DNA from: Bacteroidales bacterium
GTDB lineage: Bacteria > Bacteroidota > Bacteroidia > Bacteroidales > Paludibacteraceae
Reading direction: 5' to 3'
DNA: 13,742 nucleotides
NCBI GenBank assembly: GCA_900771035.1
Contig: CAAGML010000124.1
Location: 1-13,742 of the forward strand
Of the stretch, positions 1 to 7,862 are shown in pieces (within the stretch, counting starts at the first letter, position 1; the number at the start of each line of letters is the position of its first letter). Both the position numbers and the translations under genes were made by a program. Below the pieces are notes generated by a model. It had not been told where the DNA came from, did no database searches, and saw only the letters and a program-made list of their open reading frames with translations.

Positions 1-20
1 CCCAAAAAAGTGACCCGTAG

Positions 21-55
21 AATTTCAATTGAAATTATTGAAATTATTGAAATCG
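21..55. repeat. 9-bp tandem repeat next to a 16-bp palindrome
   Basis: The unit TTGAAATTA occurs twice in perfect register (29-37, 38-46), followed by a partial third copy (47-53). The first copy overlaps a perfect 16-bp palindrome at 21-36 (AATTTCAATTGAAATT). Nothing coding is seen here. The unit is similar in length and composition to the 9-bp units at 12066-12092 and 12189-12215. Its function is unknown; it may be a short intergenic minisatellite. Confidence 0.75.
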
Positions 56-90
56 CGTGCAAGCCGAAAGCAGAGCCGAAAGAAAGGTTA

Positions 91-137
91 TTTAGTCCCT
101 GAAAAACCAAACACGTTTGAGTTTTTCAGGGACTAAA
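91..137. repeat. Strong intergenic hairpin (17-bp perfect stem)
   Basis: Positions 91-107 (TTTAGTCCCTGAAAAAC) are perfectly complementary to 121-137. Inside them, CAAAC (108-112) pairs with GTTTG (115-119), leaving A120 as a bulge and a two-base tip. The whole 47 bp therefore folds back on itself as DNA or as RNA from either strand. It lies about 220 bp past the stop codon of the leftward Bax-inhibitor gene, so it could end or stabilise that transcript. However, no U-tract follows the stem on either strand, so it is not a standard intrinsic terminator. A palindromic mobile or REP-like repeat is the alternative. Confidence 0.85.
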
Positions 138-357
138 CAGCCAGCCTGCCCTCTGCTGAGGCGCAGCCGACATTCGAGGCTCAAAGCCTCAAATGCCCTC
201 TGCCGGGGCATAAGTCTAAAACACAGCCATTTATCTCCTCAGACGAAAAAAATCCCCCGTCTTTATGAATATTTAACGCTATTTCGCGGAAAAAATCTCC
301 ACGGAAAGGAAAAACTATAGTGAAGGGCGATTAGCCGTTACCCGACAAATCCCAAAA
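138..357. other. Non-coding, partly structured intergenic stretch
   Basis: No convincing gene is seen. TGCCCTCTGC occurs twice (147-156 and 194-203). The longer segments starting at those positions match at 15 of 19 bases, and each can fold as GCC...GGC. Between them lies a compact hairpin, GAGGCT-CAA-AGCCTC (176-190). The series hairpin / repeat / hairpin / repeat suggests a structured RNA or an interspersed repeat, but I recognise no known RNA family. From about 230 to 357 the sequence is AT-rich with only weak inverted repeats, such as AGACG/CGTCT at 241-262. Confidence 0.5.
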
Positions 358-1089
358 TCAATTCCTTTTACCCAATATTGACAGGATACGGATGAAAAGG
401 TTAACGATGTCAAGGTAAATGTCAACAGCCGAATCAACGGCATTATCCACCGTCTTTGCGTATGCCTGCGAGCGTGAGAAATCATAACCGATGTAGAGCG
501 AGAATATCAACACAAAGATGTAGTCAAACAAAACCCCATAATACCCAGCTATGAACACACTGATTACTTCGACTATGAGCGTGACGATTAGAGTAATACC
601 CAAAGCAGCACCCATCTTTGCGAAAACCTGTGGGAATGCAGAGCCGATGCCCATCATGAAAAGAGTGATGAACCCTGTCAGCAATGCGGCTTTCGCAACC
701 ATTTCAGCCGGGAAGGCTGTCACATAAACTGCCAGAATAATTCCAAGCGGAATGACGATAAGGTTGTAGCCAATGAACGAAATCAATGCGCTTTTGCTTT
801 TCCTTGACATTATGATGCCTATGATGCCCAAAACAATGTAACCTATCAATATTACAAAATATATACCGGGGTTGCTTGCAATGTACGACAAAAGCATTCC
901 ACCGAAAGCCCATACAATCAATGCGTTTACTAAAAGCCCGTATGCCACCGTGCCACCCAGTACCAGATTGTAAAGCGAATCGCTGATAACATTCTCGCCG
1001 TCCTTCACTTCGCAGCGTTCCAGTAATCTCTCCTCTCTCCTTGAGAGTTCACGGCCGTCTGCCGTGCTATTTGTTCCGAATAAACTCAT
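358..1089 (-). CDS. Bax inhibitor-1/YccA family membrane protein
   Basis: This 243-residue protein has a charged cytosolic N-terminus (about residues 1-38) followed by a chain of hydrophobic segments (about 40-62, 75-94, 100-124, 132-150, 157-180, 183-202), and a last amphipathic stretch at 222-240. The signature is in the C-terminal part: YDFSRSQAYAKT (202-213) followed by DSAVDIYLDIVNLFIRIL, which matches the acidic 'LYLDxINLF' ending of the family. Bacterial members such as YccA and YetJ are inner-membrane proteins linked to pH-dependent calcium leak or to modulation of the FtsH protease; which role applies here is inferred only. Length is normal for the family. The start is supported by a minus-strand promoter -7 element (TAACTTTG at 1125-1118) that leaves a leader of about 22 nt. 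The gene stands alone on this strand and is divergent from rlmD. Confidence 0.88.
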   Translation of the reverse strand: MSLFGTNSTADGRELSRREERLLERCEVKDGENVISDSLYNLVLGGTVAYGLLVNALIVWAFGGMLLSYIASNPGIYFVILIGYIVLGIIGIIMSRKSKSALISFIGYNLIVIPLGIILAVYVTAFPAEMVAKAALLTGFITLFMMGIGSAFPQVFAKMGAALGITLIVTLIVEVISVFIAGYYGVLFDYIFVLIFSLYIGYDFSRSQAYAKTVDNAVDSAVDIYLDIVNLFIRILSILGKRN

Positions 1090-1117
1090 AGAAATAAAAA
1101 ATTGTAGTTTGATTGTG

Positions 1118-1125
1118 CAAAGTTA
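1118..1125 (-). promoter_or_regulatory. Bacteroidota-type -7 promoter element of the Bax-inhibitor gene
   Basis: Read on the minus strand this is TAACTTTG, matching the Bacteroidota -7 consensus TAnnTTTG. It lies 28 bp before the ATG at 1089. No clear TTG-type -33 element is found at the usual 19-21 bp spacing. It forms the left half of the palindrome at 1115-1149. Confidence 0.7.
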
Positions 1126-1138
1126 CGAAAAAAATTCG

Positions 1139-1146
1139 TATCTTTG
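1139..1146 (+). promoter_or_regulatory. Bacteroidota-type -7 promoter element of the rlmD gene run
   Basis: TATCTTTG matches TAnnTTTG and lies 27 bp before the ATG at 1174. A TTG at 1113-1115 is a possible -33 element, but its 23-bp spacing is longer than the usual 19-21. Because the element contains the TTG at 1144, that codon cannot sensibly be the translation start of rlmD. Confidence 0.72.
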
Positions 1147-1173
1147 CACCTTAAAAAGCAAAATTTTTTCTGT

Positions 1174-2574
1174 ATGAAGAAATACCCTTTGATACAAGAT
1201 GTTACAATAGCCGATGTGGCGGCGGAAGGCAAGGCACTCGCACGTATTGACGATATGGTGCTATTCACGGAATACGCTGTCCCCGGGGATGTGGTGGATG
1301 TTCAGGTGACAAAAAAGAAACATTCCTATATGGAAGGCCGTGTGGTGGAATACAAAAAACTGTCGGATGTCCGTTGCGAACCGCAGTGTGAGCATTATGG
1401 CACCTGTGGCGGTTGCAAATGGCAGATTCTCCCTTATTCCGAGCAGATTCGCCACAAACAGAGGCAGGTCGTTGACGCATTGACGCGGATTGGTCATCTC
1501 ACGTTGCCCGAGGTCTCTCCCATTCTCGGCTCTGCCAGGATTTACCAGTACCGCAACAAACTCGAATATACCTTCTCGAACCGCCGCTGGATACCTTTCG
1601 GCGTTGACCGTGAGCAACTCACGCCAAAAGAGTTGTGCGGCGTGGGCTTTCATATCCCCGGAATGTTCGACAAGGTGCTTGACATTCACAAATGCCATCT
1701 TCAGGACGACATAACCAACCGTATCCGCAACGAGGTGCGTTCTTATGCCCTTGAGCATGACCTTGAGTTTTTCGACCTCCGCTCGCAACAAGGGTTCCTG
1801 CGTACGCTCATGATTCGCAACACCACAACGGGCGGACTGATGGTGCTTCTGGCATTCTTCAGGGAGATGAGGGAGGAGCGTGAGGCTCTGCTTGCCCATC
1901 TCCGCGATACCTTCCCTGAGATTACCTCGTTGCTTTATGTCATCAACTCAAAGTGCAACGACACGATAACCGACCAGGAGATTCACCTCTTCCACGGCGA
2001 GGAGGCTATCTATGAGCAGATGGAAAACCTCCGTTTCAAGATTGGTCCCAAGTCGTTCTATCAGACAAATTCTGAGCAGGCTTACGAACTCTACAAGGTT
2101 GTACGCCGTTTTGCCGACCTCTCGGGTGACGAGCTTGTCTATGACCTTTACACTGGTACTGGTACAATTGCCAATTTCGTGGCTAATTCCGTGCGTCAGG
2201 TGATTGGTATTGAGTATGTTCCCGAAGCTATAGAGGATGCTGTGGTCAACTCAGAGATAAATAATATAAAGAACACCTCGTTCTTTGCCGGCGATATGAA
2301 GGACATACTCACAGATGACTTTATTGCCAGTCATGGCCGTCCTGATGTAATCATAACCGACCCTCCACGTGCTGGAATGCACGAGGATGTGGTGAAGGTT
2401 ATCCTCAACGCCGCCCCTCGACGCATTGTATATGTCAGCTGCAATCCTGCCACTCAGGCACGCGACCTTGCCATGCTCTGCGTTGACTATGATATTGCCG
2501 CCGTACAGCCGGTTGATATGTTCCCTCACACCCATCATGTCGAGAATGCGGTGCAACTAATCCGCAAGCAATGA
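1174..2574 (+). CDS. rlmD: 23S rRNA (uracil-5-)-methyltransferase, RlmD/TrmA family
   Basis: This 466-residue enzyme is predicted to transfer a methyl group from S-adenosylmethionine to C5 of a uracil in 23S rRNA (U1939 in E. coli numbering). An N-terminal TRAM-like RNA-binding region (about 1-60) is followed by an iron-sulfur cysteine set, C72-x5-C78-x2-C81 with C174 as the likely fourth ligand. The SAM site is YDLYTGTGTIANF (323-335). The catalytic part has DPPRAG (396-401), the nucleophile C423 in YVSCNP, and the general-base Glu E457 in HVENAV. An upstream in-frame TTG at 1144 is rejected because it lies inside the promoter; ATG 1174 gives a leader of about 21 nt. The stop overlaps the next gene as ATGA. 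The family also contains RlmC and TrmA, so the exact target base is inferred from the cysteine cluster and length. Confidence 0.9.
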   Translation: MKKYPLIQDVTIADVAAEGKALARIDDMVLFTEYAVPGDVVDVQVTKKKHSYMEGRVVEYKKLSDVRCEPQCEHYGTCGGCKWQILPYSEQIRHKQRQVVDALTRIGHLTLPEVSPILGSARIYQYRNKLEYTFSNRRWIPFGVDREQLTPKELCGVGFHIPGMFDKVLDIHKCHLQDDITNRIRNEVRSYALEHDLEFFDLRSQQGFLRTLMIRNTTTGGLMVLLAFFREMREEREALLAHLRDTFPEITSLLYVINSKCNDTITDQEIHLFHGEEAIYEQMENLRFKIGPKSFYQTNSEQAYELYKVVRRFADLSGDELVYDLYTGTGTIANFVANSVRQVIGIEYVPEAIEDAVVNSEINNIKNTSFFAGDMKDILTDDFIASHGRPDVIITDPPRAGMHEDVVKVILNAAPRRIVYVSCNPATQARDLAMLCVDYDIAAVQPVDMFPHTHHVENAVQLIRKQ

Positions 2575-4013
2575 ACTATAAAGACGACTTGAACGCCAAC
2601 AAGGTTTTCCCTGTTCTTTCCAAGACTGCCGACTCTCTTGGGCTGGAGTGCTATGTCGTTGGCGGTTGGGTGCGTGACTTGTTGCTCGGCCGTCCTTCTG
2701 AGGATATTGACGTGGTGGTGGTAGGTTCAGGGATTGAGATGGCTGAGGCTTTTGCCAAGCAGATGGGCAGGGGTGCGTATCTTGCCGTTTTCCGCAACTT
2801 CGGCACTGCACAGGTGCGCAAGGGCAAGGTTGACGTCGAGTTTGTAGGCGCACGCAAAGAGTCTTATCACCGTGAGAGCCGGAAACCTATTGTCGAGGAC
2901 GGCACTTTGGCAGACGACCAGTGTCGCCGTGATTTCACCGTTAATGCAATGGCAATATGTCTGAATGCCAATCGCTATGGCGAACTGGTTGACCCTTTCA
3001 ACGGTGTGGAAGACCTCCAGAGCGGCATTATCCGCACGCCTCTTGACCCAGACATCACATTCAGTGACGACCCTTTGAGGATGATGCGTGCTATCAGGTT
3101 TGCCACCCGCCTTGGCTTCAACATACTCTCAGATACCTACAACGCCATCCGCCGTAACGTGGAGCGTATGGATATTATATCCTCCGAGCGTACAGCAGAG
3201 GAACTAAACAAGATTATGCGTACCTCCAACCCCTCACGTGGTCTTATGCTAATGGACGGTTGCGGGCTTTTAGACAAAGTGCTGCCTGAGGTTGCCGCAA
3301 TGAAGGGGGTCGAGAAGCATAACGAGCGTGGTCACAAGGATATTTTCGCTCATACCATGAAAGTCCTTCAAGGTGTGGCGGAACGTTCTGACGACATCTG
3401 GTTGCGCTATGCCGCGCTTTTCCACGATGTCGGCAAACCTAAGACCAAGCAGTGGGATGACGCTCACGGCTGGATTTTCTATAACCACAACTTCGTGGGT
3501 ATGAAAATGCTTACCCCTATTTTCCGCCGTCTGCACCTCCCGATGGGCGAGGAACTGAAGTTTGTCAAGAAGATGGTTGACCTGCACATGCGTCCTATAA
3601 ACCTTTGCGACGAGGGGGTTACCGACTCTGCCATACGCCGCCTGCTTTTTGACGCAGGAGACGACATTGACAAGCTTATGATACTTTGCGAGAGCGACAT
3701 TACCTCTGCCAACCGTGAGAAGGTTGAGCGTTTCGCCAACAATTACCAGCTGCTTCGCGTGAAACTGAAGGAGATTGAGGAGAAGGACCGCATACGCAAT
3801 TTCCAGCCGCCCGTTGACGGTCTTGAGATTATGCGGATGTTCAACATCCCTCCTTGCGCAGTCATCGGCGAACTGAAGACTGCCGTCAAGGATGCTATAC
3901 TTGACGGTGTGATACCTAACGAGCATGATGCCGCACGCGATTTCGTTATAGCACGTGCCGCCGAACTCAACCTGAAACTTGCCGAAAATCCCGATTTCAC
4001 CGCAAATAAATGA
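2571..4013 (+). CDS. cca: CCA tRNA nucleotidyltransferase with HD domain
   Basis: This 480-residue class II nucleotidyltransferase is predicted to add or repair the 3' CCA of tRNAs. The head domain has GGWVRD (31-36), the metal-binding pair DID (45-47), the flexible-loop and NTP motif RRDFTVNAMA (119-128), and DPLRMMRAIRFATRLGF (167-183). RTAEELNKIM (207-216) belongs to the neck. An HD phosphohydrolase-type domain follows, with H255, H261 and the H285-D286 pair in LFHDVGKP. HD-containing CCA enzymes can carry added phosphatase or phosphodiesterase activity. Poly(A) polymerases share the head fold, so substrate is inferred; the HD tail and lineage favour CCA addition. The start overlaps the rlmD stop by 4 bp (ATGA), which suggests translational coupling. 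Confidence 0.9.
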   Translation: MNYKDDLNANKVFPVLSKTADSLGLECYVVGGWVRDLLLGRPSEDIDVVVVGSGIEMAEAFAKQMGRGAYLAVFRNFGTAQVRKGKVDVEFVGARKESYHRESRKPIVEDGTLADDQCRRDFTVNAMAICLNANRYGELVDPFNGVEDLQSGIIRTPLDPDITFSDDPLRMMRAIRFATRLGFNILSDTYNAIRRNVERMDIISSERTAEELNKIMRTSNPSRGLMLMDGCGLLDKVLPEVAAMKGVEKHNERGHKDIFAHTMKVLQGVAERSDDIWLRYAALFHDVGKPKTKQWDDAHGWIFYNHNFVGMKMLTPIFRRLHLPMGEELKFVKKMVDLHMRPINLCDEGVTDSAIRRLLFDAGDDIDKLMILCESDITSANREKVERFANNYQLLRVKLKEIEEKDRIRNFQPPVDGLEIMRMFNIPPCAVIGELKTAVKDAILDGVIPNEHDAARDFVIARAAELNLKLAENPDFTANK

Positions 4014-4034
4014 ATGAATTAATATAAAAGACCA

Positions 4035-5930
4035 ATGTTACAGGCTTTATTCAACATTTTCGTGATTATGGCACTATACACCGTGTCACGACTCTTTTTC
4101 TACTTTACGAACCTACAGATTTTCACTGACATCTCTTTCACGCACATGATGGAGATTCTCGGTGGCGGCATTCGTTTCGACCTTACCGCCGTGCTTTATC
4201 TCTCCTCCCTTTATCTTGTCCTTGCCCTGCTCCCTTTCCCTGTCAAGTGGCGCACCAACAGGATTTACGCATGTGTCCAGAAGTATTCGTTCTTTGTGCC
4301 TAATGCGATTGGACTCTTGGTCAACTCTGCCGACATGGTCTATTTCCGTTTCTCCGACCGTCGTACCACATGCTCGTTTTTCTCCGAGTTTGCCAACGAG
4401 TCTAACCTATTCGGCATCTTCATAACCTCTGTCATTGATTACTGGTACGTGACGCTCTTCGCAATTGCGATTGTCGTGGCGCTTTTCCTGCTTTACCGAC
4501 CATACAAATCGGTATTTCCCAACCTCCGTGCTGTCGTCTATTATCCTCTTACGGTATTGCTTTTCGCTCTTTCCATCTATTTCACTGTGATAGGAATCCG
4601 CGGTGGATTCGGCGCTTTCACGCGTCCTATCAATATGAGTAACGCCATGGCGTATGTTGACCGCCCTGCCGAGACGTCGCTTGTGCTAAACACACCTTTC
4701 TGCCTGATAAGGACCATCGACAACGAGTCATACGAGAATCCGCATTTCTTTGCCGAAGACGAGCTTGACGCTATAATGTCGCCTGTGCATGACACACCGT
4801 GCGCACCTATGTTTGAAGGCAAACCCAATGTCGTCATTTTCATCCTTGAGAGTTTTGCGGCGGAGCATGTGGGTTTCTGTAATCCTCTGTCCAAACCTTT
4901 CACCCCTTTCCTTGACTCGCTTATGTCGCAGTCTATAGCCTTCACACATGCCTATTCTGGAGGGCGTAAGTCTGTCGATGCGCCTCCTGCCGTCTTCTCT
5001 TCAGTGCCTAAAATGTACGAATCCTTCGTCTTTTCGTCATATTCAACCAACACTCTGACCTCAGTGGCTGACGTGCTGAACAAACGTGGCTATCACACGT
5101 CTTTCTTCCATGGTGCGCCTAACGGCAGTATGGGTTTCGAGGCTTTTGTGCATAACGCACAGTTCCGGCATTACTATGGAATGACCGAATATCTTGGCGA
5201 CCCTGCCTCAGACCAGGACGCTTACGATGGTCATTGGGGTATATGGGATGACGATTTCCTTGGTTTCTTTGAGCGTTCCATCAACAAATTGCCACAGCCT
5301 TTCCTGACTTCTGTCTTTACGCTGACATCGCACAATCCTTTCAATGTGCCTGAAAGGTATAAAGGCAAGTTCCCGGAGGGCAACACGCCGCTCTGCCACT
5401 GCATTGCCTACACTGACATGTCACTGCGCAACTTCTTCAACGCAGCCTCGAAGGAACCTTGGTTCCGCAACACTATCTTTGTTTTCGTTGCTGACCATGT
5501 CAACGAACCATGCCTTCCTGAGTATTCCACCGATGAGGGGCTTTTCCGCATTCCTCTGGCTTTCTATATCCCTGCGCTTGCCGAAAACGCCGATTCCACC
5601 GTGATTGAATATCCTCGTCGTGACACTACAACCGTTGCCTCGCAGCTTGACATCTTCCCTTCCATTATTTCTATACTTGGTTATGACGAGCCTTTCTTTG
5701 CCTTCGGGCAGGACATCATCACAAAACCAAAGCAACACAATTATGCTGTGACTTTCCAGTATCCTTACTTTCAGGTCATCTCCCTCAACGGTTACATACA
5801 GTTTGACGGCAAGAATGTCGTATCGGTCAACGGCAACATTCCTGCCGCTGAGCAGGAGGATATGACCCGTTACCTGAAGGCGTACATCCAGCAATATGTG
5901 GTGCACCTCCTTGACAATACACTTCATTAA
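4035..5930 (+). CDS. LTA synthase/phosphoglycerol transferase-like membrane protein, copy 1
   Basis: This 631-residue protein has about five N-terminal membrane segments (near 5-25, 48-68, 85-105, 132-155, 168-190) and a large extracytoplasmic alkaline-phosphatase-superfamily domain. Visible metal and active-site elements are E272 in FILESF, candidate nucleophile S313 in GGRKSVDAPP (where Gram-positive LtaS has Thr in GKTSD), H433 in LTSHNPF, and D487-H488 in VADH. Family members move phosphoglycerol or similar head groups from lipid onto a glycan or lipid acceptor. Bacteroidota lack classical lipoteichoic acid, so the acceptor here is unknown. The gene starts 21 bp after cca. The start agrees with the paralogue's start, with which 49 of the first 60 residues are identical. 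No Shine-Dalgarno is visible. Confidence 0.87.
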   Translation: MLQALFNIFVIMALYTVSRLFFYFTNLQIFTDISFTHMMEILGGGIRFDLTAVLYLSSLYLVLALLPFPVKWRTNRIYACVQKYSFFVPNAIGLLVNSADMVYFRFSDRRTTCSFFSEFANESNLFGIFITSVIDYWYVTLFAIAIVVALFLLYRPYKSVFPNLRAVVYYPLTVLLFALSIYFTVIGIRGGFGAFTRPINMSNAMAYVDRPAETSLVLNTPFCLIRTIDNESYENPHFFAEDELDAIMSPVHDTPCAPMFEGKPNVVIFILESFAAEHVGFCNPLSKPFTPFLDSLMSQSIAFTHAYSGGRKSVDAPPAVFSSVPKMYESFVFSSYSTNTLTSVADVLNKRGYHTSFFHGAPNGSMGFEAFVHNAQFRHYYGMTEYLGDPASDQDAYDGHWGIWDDDFLGFFERSINKLPQPFLTSVFTLTSHNPFNVPERYKGKFPEGNTPLCHCIAYTDMSLRNFFNAASKEPWFRNTIFVFVADHVNEPCLPEYSTDEGLFRIPLAFYIPALAENADSTVIEYPRRDTTTVASQLDIFPSIISILGYDEPFFAFGQDIITKPKQHNYAVTFQYPYFQVISLNGYIQFDGKNVVSVNGNIPAAEQEDMTRYLKAYIQQYVVHLLDNTLH

Positions 5931-5943
5931 AAAACGTTGACTT

Positions 5944-7848
5944 ATGCTTCAGGCACTGTTTAATATCTTCGTGATGATGGCGTTATACACCATCTCGCGC
6001 CTCTTTTTCTATCTGACAAACCTTGAGGTTTTCAACGATGTCTCTTTCTCCCACCTCATGGAGATGCTTGGTGGCGGCATTCGCTTTGACCTTACAGCGG
6101 TTCTTTATCTCTCATCAGCCTATATTGTGCTTGCGTTGCTTCCTTTGCCTGTCAAGTGGCGCACCAACAGGATATATGCCGCAGTGCAGAAGTATTTGTT
6201 CGTCATTCCCAATGCTGTGGGTCTCCTTGCCAACTGCGCTGATATGGCATATTTCCGTTTCACTGACCGTCGCACCACATGCTCTATCTTCACCGAGTTT
6301 GCTGGCGAGACAAACCTGTTCTCGGTTGTGGCTAATGCGGTAATAGACTATTGGTATGTCACCCTTTTCGCCATTGCCGTTATTGCGCTTCTCTTTTTCC
6401 TCTACAGACCGTACAGGCAACGCATACAGTTCTCTACCAAGTATTACTATATCTCTACCTCTGTCGCTTTTCTTCTTGCCGGCTATCTGACAGTCATTGG
6501 TATGCGTGGCTCCTTCCGCTTTGTTGACCGCCCCCTTGGCTTGAACGACGCTATGCTTTATGCCCGCCGTCCTTCCGAGACTTTCCTTGTACTCAACACT
6601 CCTTTCTCGGTGATGCGAACCATGGGCAACAGTTCTTACGAGAATCCTCACTATTTCTCTGACGAGCTGCTTGACTCCGTTTTCACTCCTGTCCATAATG
6701 CACCGTGCCAGCCTCTTGTCGAAGGCAAACCCAATGTCGTGGTCTTTATCCTCGAAAGTTTTGCCGCCGAGCATGTAGGGTTCTACAACCCCGACTCTAA
6801 GGCGTTCACTCCTTTCCTTGATTCGATTTTTGCCGAATCCATCGTGTTTTCGCACGCATACGCAGGTGGTAGGATTTCCGTTGATGCGCCTCCTGCCATT
6901 CTCTCGTCCATCCCTAAACTCTACGAGTCTTTCGTGCTCTCTTCCTACGGTGTCAACCAAATCACATCAATAGCGTCCCTTTTGAATGACAGAGGCTATA
7001 ACACCGCTTTCTTCCACGGGGCAAACAATGGCAGTATGGGTTTCGACGCATACGCCAGCAATGCAGGGTTTCAGCATTACTATGGCGAGAATGAGTATTA
7101 TGCCGACCCTCTTTCAAACCAGAATCCGGATATGGGTAACTGGGGTATTTGGGATGAGGATTTCTTCGATTTCATCGGGCGAAAGCTCAATTCCACTCCC
7201 GAACCTTTCTGCTCTGCAATCTTCACTTTGTCTTCCCACCACCCATTCAAGGTGCCGACTAAGTATGATGCCATATTGCCGCAGGCAACTAACCCCCTCT
7301 GCCGTGTCATAGCCTACACAGACCTCGCACTTCGCAAATTCTTTGACGAGGCGTCACGTCAGCCTTGGTTCAAGAACACCATTTTCGTCATTGTTGCCGA
7401 CCATACCAGCGAGTCAGTAAATCCTGAATACCTGACAGACGAGGGACTATTCCGCATTCCTCTGGCTTTTTATATTCCGCAACTTTTAGACAAACGTGAT
7501 TCTTTGCTCAACTATCCATGCGTTGATACCACAACCGTCGCTGCACAGGTTGACATTCTGCCTTCACTTATGTCGCTGCTCGGTTGCTCCACTCCTTTCT
7601 TCGCTTTCGGTGAGGACATTATCTCTGCCCATAAAAAGCACAATTATGCCGTGACATTCCATTATCCATATTTCCAGGTGATTTCATTGAATGGCTACAT
7701 ACAGTTTGATGGCACGAAAGTCATCTCTGTCAATGGCAATATCCCTGCCGACGAACAGAAAGACATGCTCCGTTACCTGAAAGCATACATTCAGCAGTAT
7801 GTTGTTCATCTTCTTGACAATACTATGTTTGTCCCGGTGAATCCGTAA
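5944..7848 (+). CDS. LTA synthase/phosphoglycerol transferase-like membrane protein, copy 2
   Basis: A tandem paralogue (634 residues) of the gene ending 13 bp upstream, with the same layout: about five membrane segments, then an extracytoplasmic sulfatase-like domain. It keeps E271 in FILESF, S312 in GGRISVDAPP, H432 in LSSHHPF and D486-H487 in VADH, so the metal site looks intact. The basic residue just before the candidate nucleophile (K312 in copy 1) is Ile here. The two copies are near identical at the N-terminus and the last 60 residues (55 of 62 identical near the end). They differ most around residues 155-210, the last membrane segment and linker. This pattern suggests duplication followed by change of donor or acceptor preference. 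The true substrate cannot be told from sequence. Confidence 0.87.
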   Translation: MLQALFNIFVMMALYTISRLFFYLTNLEVFNDVSFSHLMEMLGGGIRFDLTAVLYLSSAYIVLALLPLPVKWRTNRIYAAVQKYLFVIPNAVGLLANCADMAYFRFTDRRTTCSIFTEFAGETNLFSVVANAVIDYWYVTLFAIAVIALLFFLYRPYRQRIQFSTKYYYISTSVAFLLAGYLTVIGMRGSFRFVDRPLGLNDAMLYARRPSETFLVLNTPFSVMRTMGNSSYENPHYFSDELLDSVFTPVHNAPCQPLVEGKPNVVVFILESFAAEHVGFYNPDSKAFTPFLDSIFAESIVFSHAYAGGRISVDAPPAILSSIPKLYESFVLSSYGVNQITSIASLLNDRGYNTAFFHGANNGSMGFDAYASNAGFQHYYGENEYYADPLSNQNPDMGNWGIWDEDFFDFIGRKLNSTPEPFCSAIFTLSSHHPFKVPTKYDAILPQATNPLCRVIAYTDLALRKFFDEASRQPWFKNTIFVIVADHTSESVNPEYLTDEGLFRIPLAFYIPQLLDKRDSLLNYPCVDTTTVAAQVDILPSLMSLLGCSTPFFAFGEDIISAHKKHNYAVTFHYPYFQVISLNGYIQFDGTKVISVNGNIPADEQKDMLRYLKAYIQQYVVHLLDNTMFVPVNP

Positions 7849-7862
7849 AAACAATATAACTG

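Larger units (their letters stand above)
1115..1149. repeat. 35-bp palindrome holding both divergent promoters
   Basis: The left arm GTGCAAAGTTACGAA (1115-1129) and the right arm TTCGTATCTTTGCAC (1135-1149) are inverted copies with one mismatch in 15. They are separated by five A residues. Each arm contains one outward-pointing -7 element, so the structure is symmetric for the two divergent genes. Confidence 0.9.

Noticed and set aside
117..320. 67-residue open frame on the plus strand
   Set aside because: It begins inside the hairpin, runs over the duplicated GC-rich repeats and shows no family feature, promoter or hydrophobic pattern.
1144..1173. TTG start adding ten residues to RlmD
   Set aside because: The TTG lies within the TATCTTTG promoter element, so it would not be in the transcript. 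ATG 1174 fits the leader length.
6115..6960. 281-residue open frame on the minus strand
   Set aside because: It is antisense to the second LTA-synthase-like gene, is rich in Arg/Glu/His in the way expected of a reverse-strand shadow, and has no recognisable domain. The same applies to the antisense frames at 1261-1899, 3270-3926 and 8385-8939.
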